The notes beneath the pieces were generated by a model. The model was given only the letters and a program-made list of their open reading frames with translations. It was not told the DNA's origin and searched no databases. 64,000 bases of DNA from NCBI GenBank assembly GCA_019635485.1, contig JAHBZL010000015.1:49094-113093 (forward strand), written 5' to 3'. The DNA comes from Piscinibacter sp. (GTDB lineage: Bacteria; Pseudomonadota; Gammaproteobacteria; Burkholderiales; Burkholderiaceae_C). Of this stretch, positions 61,038 through 64,000 are shown piece by piece. Position numbers and translations under genes: made by a program. The number at the start of each line of letters is the position of its first letter. Positions within the stretch are counted from its first letter, which is position 1.

Positions 61038-61871
61038 ATGACGACGCGGCGCGGCATCCTGCGCGCGCTCGGCGCGGCCCCGCTGGCGGCGACGCTGCCC
61101 GATCTGCTGCAGGCGACCCCGCTGTCGAAGGTGAAGAGCCGCGGCAGCCTCGTCGTCGGCCTCTACAAGGACATGCCGCCGTTCCACGTGGACGGCGCGG
61201 GCATCGACGTCGAACTCGGGCGTGCGCTGGCGGCGTCGCTCGGGGTCGCGTTCGCGCCGCTGCCGTTCCCGGCCGACGAGAACATGGGCGACGACCTGCG
61301 CAACATGGTCTGGAAGGGCCACTACCTCGGCTACGGCCCGGCGGACGTGCTGCTGCACGTGCCGGTGGACCGGCCGCTGATGGACGCCAATCCGCAGGTC
61401 AGCGTGTTCGCGCCGTACTGGCGCGAGCGCGTCGCGATCGCCCGTTCGCTGGAGCAACTGCCGACGCTCGATTCGCTGGCTGCGCTGCGCGGGCGGGCGG
61501 TGGCGGTGCCCGGTCAGTCGCTGGCCGGCTGGCTGCTCATCGGTGCCGACGGCGGCGCGTACCGGGAGCAGTTGCGCACGCAGTGGAAGGACGGCGCCGA
61601 AGCCGCCCGCGCGCTGCAACGCGGCGAGGTGCCGGTCGCCGCCGGGTTGCTGTCGGAACTGCAGTCGGTGCTGCGCGGCGACGCGCGCTTCGCGATCGAC
61701 CCGCTGCCCACGCCGCGCGCCCCGCGCGACGGCTGGGCCGTGGGCATGGCCGTGAAGCGCGACGCGACCGAGCTCGCCCAGGCGCTGCAGGCAGCGGTCA
61801 ACGAACTGGCGGCCAGTGGCCGCATGGCGGAGATCTTCGCGCGCGGCAACGTGGGCTGGCGATCGGCGTAG
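61038..61871 (+). CDS. Quinoprotein-associated periplasmic substrate-binding protein (XoxJ/MxaJ-like)
   Basis: A 277-residue exported protein with a twin-Arg-like leader (TTRRGILRALGAAPLAATLP). The mature part has the type-2 binding-protein fold: GSLVVGLYKDMPPFHVDGAGIDVELGRALAASLG, then ENMGDDLRNMVWKGHYLGYGPADVLLHVPVDRPLMDANPQV, a block specific to the set that accompanies PQQ dehydrogenases. XoxJ/MxaJ-type proteins help to activate the quinoprotein; direct amino-acid transport is unlikely since no permease is near. It follows pedF by 43 bases and is cotranscribed. Confidence 0.87.
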   Translation: MTTRRGILRALGAAPLAATLPDLLQATPLSKVKSRGSLVVGLYKDMPPFHVDGAGIDVELGRALAASLGVAFAPLPFPADENMGDDLRNMVWKGHYLGYGPADVLLHVPVDRPLMDANPQVSVFAPYWRERVAIARSLEQLPTLDSLAALRGRAVAVPGQSLAGWLLIGADGGAYREQLRTQWKDGAEAARALQRGEVPVAAGLLSELQSVLRGDARFAIDPLPTPRAPRDGWAVGMAVKRDATELAQALQAAVNELAASGRMAEIFARGNVGWRSA

Positions 61872-62425
61872 GGGGGCCGAGTCCGGCCCGTCGCTGTCGT
61901 TGGACGCGCTGAAGGTTCGGGTGAGAGCCCGCCGGTCGCGCCCGGCCGGCGGTCACTTTGGTGCTCGCCAACTTCGCTGCGCGAAGTTACCGAGCCCCCC
62001 TTCGGACCTTCTGCCGGCCCTGAAGAAAGTAACCAAGGAAGAGGGCCTGAATACGATCTGGCTCGCTGACGTGGCAAGAGACCCGAGGCGGTTGTCGAAT
62101 CGTGTCGAAAGAGGCCACGGCTGCGCGTTCGACGGGATCCTTTCCGATGACGGCGATGCTGCAACGTCGGTTGCCCGCGGAACACCTCGGTGCCGCCGGC
62201 CGAGCCGCGCCCGGGCGCGGTTCGGCTCGCTCCGCACCAAGCAGGAGGCAGAAGGCGCAGGGCAGCGACGAGCGAAGACCGGCCGCCCAACGACGGGCTT
62301 CATCCCTGTCGCACGCTGGCACATAGCCTAGGGTTTCCCCCGGGTGGTTGTTCCCGCGCGGGCTCAGCAAGCTATGAATGTTCGTGCATAGCGCCGGCCG
62401 GCGCCGAACGTCCAAAGGAAAACAC
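61872..62425. other. 554-bp region without a gene, with small hairpin and repeat-like sequence
   Basis: No convincing gene was found on either strand; frames that are open have poor protein character. The left part holds AACTTCG-N5-CGAAGTT (61970-61988), a perfect 7-bp stem. It is followed by CCTGAAGAAAGTAACCAAGGAAGAGG, of a type I associate with dispersed intergenic sequence in some beta- and gammaproteobacteria. The right part contains the promoter of aorA. A TGGCAC box at 62316-62321 lacks a matching -12 GC. Confidence 0.5.
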
Positions 62426-62899
62426 ATGCAGAAGACGCTTCACATCAACCCGGACAAGTGCACGGGTTGCCTGCAATGCGAGATGGCGTGTTCGTTCGAG
62501 AACTACGGCACCTTCGCCACCGCGCGCTCGCGCATCAAGGTGTTCGACTTCCATCACACGGGGCGCAAGGTGCCCTACACCTGCACGCAGTGCGACGAGG
62601 CCTGGTGCCTGCATGCCTGCCCGGTGGAGGCCATCACGGTGGACAAGGCGACGGGCGCCAAGGTGGTCAGCGAGACCACCTGCGTCGGCTGCAAGGTCTG
62701 CACGATCAGCTGCCCGTTCGGCACGATCAACTACGTGCAGGAGACCGGCAAGGTGCAGAAGTGCGACCTGTGCGGCGGCGACCCGGCCTGCGCGACCGCC
62801 TGCCCGACCGGCGCGATCACCTACATCGACGCCAACTGGACCGGCCTGAACAAGATGGCCGCCTGGGCCGACAAGCTCGGCAACCAACCCGCAGCCTGA
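62426..62899 (+). CDS. aorA: AOR polyferredoxin subunit AorA
   Basis: A 157-residue iron-sulfur protein with sixteen cysteines in four motifs (CTGCLQCEMAC, CTQCDEAWCLHACP, CVGCKVCTISCP, CDLCGGDPACATACP), enough for four [4Fe-4S] clusters. In Aromatoleum this small subunit forms a multimeric electron wire with the tungsten subunit AorB and the FAD subunit AorC. AAGGA lies about 8 bases before the ATG. It is directly followed by aorB, 10 bases away. Confidence 0.94.
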   Translation: MQKTLHINPDKCTGCLQCEMACSFENYGTFATARSRIKVFDFHHTGRKVPYTCTQCDEAWCLHACPVEAITVDKATGAKVVSETTCVGCKVCTISCPFGTINYVQETGKVQKCDLCGGDPACATACPTGAITYIDANWTGLNKMAAWADKLGNQPAA

Positions 62900-62909
62900 G
62901 GAGAACACG

Positions 62910-64000
62910 ATGTCCTGGGCAGGAAAGATCCTCCGCGTCGACCTGACGGCCGGTACCGTCAAGTCCGAACCGCTGAACATGGACTGGGCGCGCGCCTACC
63001 TCGGCTCGCGCGGCCTGGCGAGCAAGTACCTCGTCGAGGAGATCGACCCGAAGGTCGATCCGCTGTCGCCGGCCAACAAGATCATCTGGGCCACCGGTCC
63101 GCTGACCGGCACCATGGCCTCCACCGGCGGGCGCTACACCGTCGTCACCAAGGGCCCGCTGACCGGCGCGATCGCCTGCTCCAACTCCGGCGGCTACTGG
63201 GGCGCCGAGCTGAAGATGGCCGGCTGGGACATGGTGATCTTCGAAGGCAAGTCGGCCAAGCCGGTCTACCTGTACGTCAACGACGACGTCGCCGAGCTGC
63301 GCGACGCGGGCCACCTGTGGGGCAAGAGCGTCTGGCAGACCGAGGAGACCCTCAAGAAGGAACTGCAGGACCCGCTGACGCGCGTCTCCAGCATCGGCCT
63401 GGCCGGCGAGAACCAGGTGCTGTACGCGGCGGTCGTCAACGACCTGCACCGCGCCGCCGGGCGTTCGGGCGTCGGCGCCGTGATGGGCAGCAAGAACCTG
63501 AAGGCGGTCGTCGTTCGGGGAACCAAGGGCGTCGGCAACGTGGCCGACCCCAAGGAGTTCATGAAGGTCACCTTCGAGAAGAAGAAGATCCTGGCCGACA
63601 ACGCGGTGACGGGGCAGGGCCTGCCGACCTACGGCACGCAGGTGCTGATGAACGTCATCAACGAGATCGGCGCGCTGCCCACGCGCAATCACACGGACAT
63701 CCAGTTCGAAGGCGCGAAGGACATCTCCGCCGAGGCGATGGCCACGCCGCGCAAGACCGACGGCAAGAAGCACCTGGTGACCAACCAGGCCTGCTTCGGC
63801 TGCACGATCGCCTGCGGCCGCATCAGCAAGATGGACCAGGGCCACTTCACGGTCGAGAACAAGCCGCAGTACTGGGGCGCCTCCGGCGGCCTCGAGTACG
63901 AGGCCGCCTGGGCGCTCGGCGCGGCCAACGGCGTCAACGACCTGGAGGCGCTGCAGTACGCCAACCTGCTGTGCAACGAGCAGGGCATGGACCCGATCTC
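62910..64000 (+). CDS. aorB: Tungsten-dependent aldehyde:ferredoxin oxidoreductase, AorB, 3'-partial
   Basis: The first about 363 residues of an AOR-family enzyme (full length about 600). MSWAGKILRVDLTAGTVK is the typical start, followed by tungstopterin-contacting blocks GPLTGTMASTGGRYTVVTKGPLTGAIACSNSGGYWG and GRSGVGAVMGSKNLKAVVV, and the first three ligands of the [4Fe-4S] cluster in NQACFGCTIACGR (about residues 290-300). It oxidises aldehydes to acids using two tungstopterins, or reduces acids when strong reductant is available. GAGGAGA precedes the ATG. The AOR FAD subunit and maturation genes should follow beyond the window. Tungsten supply matches tupBCA in this window. Confidence 0.93.
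   Translation, partial: MSWAGKILRVDLTAGTVKSEPLNMDWARAYLGSRGLASKYLVEEIDPKVDPLSPANKIIWATGPLTGTMASTGGRYTVVTKGPLTGAIACSNSGGYWGAELKMAGWDMVIFEGKSAKPVYLYVNDDVAELRDAGHLWGKSVWQTEETLKKELQDPLTRVSSIGLAGENQVLYAAVVNDLHRAAGRSGVGAVMGSKNLKAVVVRGTKGVGNVADPKEFMKVTFEKKKILADNAVTGQGLPTYGTQVLMNVINEIGALPTRNHTDIQFEGAKDISAEAMATPRKTDGKKHLVTNQACFGCTIACGRISKMDQGHFTVENKPQYWGASGGLEYEAAWALGAANGVNDLEALQYANLLCNEQGMDPI

Noticed and set aside
62316-62331. Sigma54-like box (TGGCAC) upstream of aorA
   Set aside because: The -24 half is good, but AG stands where GC is required in the -12 half, so I do not call it a promoter.

Overview
The window reads as a very GC-rich chromosomal segment from a betaproteobacterium, most likely order Burkholderiales. 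The grounds are strong third-position G/C, Bug-type (TTT) solute-binding proteins, a DUF3717/DUF1289 protein, a PedF cytochrome, and a quinoprotein relay pair. Genes are densely packed on both strands with many 1-4 base overlaps. No rRNA, tRNA, CRISPR array or insertion sequence was recognised.

Region by region. 1-10 kb: tail of a questin-oxidase-like protein, an OmpR-type response regulator and a large hybrid sensor kinase flanking an AurF-like diiron protein and an MFS exporter, then a hydrolase, a second MFS protein, a VOC protein and a GST. 10-14.5 kb: a small HTH/DUF2975 pair, Tas aldo-keto reductase, DUF2332, YbaK. 14.5-17.2 kb: a decayed or rearranged patch. An FMN riboswitch heads a ribH cut after about 97 codons and joined to a beheaded opposite-strand gene. 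Farther right, a frameshifted TPR gene remnant abuts the C-terminal half of a caspase-like gene. 17-28.6 kb: secreted lipase, MATE pump, a Ser/Thr kinase coupled to an OmpA lipoprotein, AzoR with a divergent LysR gene, a SenA/EgtB-like iron enzyme and an MHYT-GGDEF-EAL protein. 28.6-32 kb: tungstate importer TupBCA with a divergent regulator. 33.8-39 kb: aconitase X (two genes), IclR regulator, FAD oxidoreductase and a Bug protein around a palindromic operator. 39-43.3 kb: CoxM, CoxD, CoxE and XdhC without their large and small subunits.

43.3-64 kb is the most coherent part. It encodes a SoxYZ-like carrier and zinc hydrolase of the quinoprotein relay, a PQQ alcohol dehydrogenase with the Asp-x-Asp signature of lanthanide enzymes, a GAF/sigma54 activator, cytochrome c-550 PedF, a quinoprotein-associated solute-binding protein, and the start of a tungsten aldehyde oxidoreductase operon (AorA, AorB). 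Three sigma54-type -24/-12 promoters lie before the dehydrogenase, before pedF, and before a tight five-gene operon (short PqqB-like protein, ExbB-like, ExbD-like, membrane protein, lipoprotein). My reading is an inducible alcohol to aldehyde to acid route using PQQ, probably a lanthanide, and tungsten, with TupABC supplying the tungsten. The five-gene PqqB-like/ExbBD-like operon is the best candidate for an undescribed system here; its link to the route rests on a shared promoter motif and position only.
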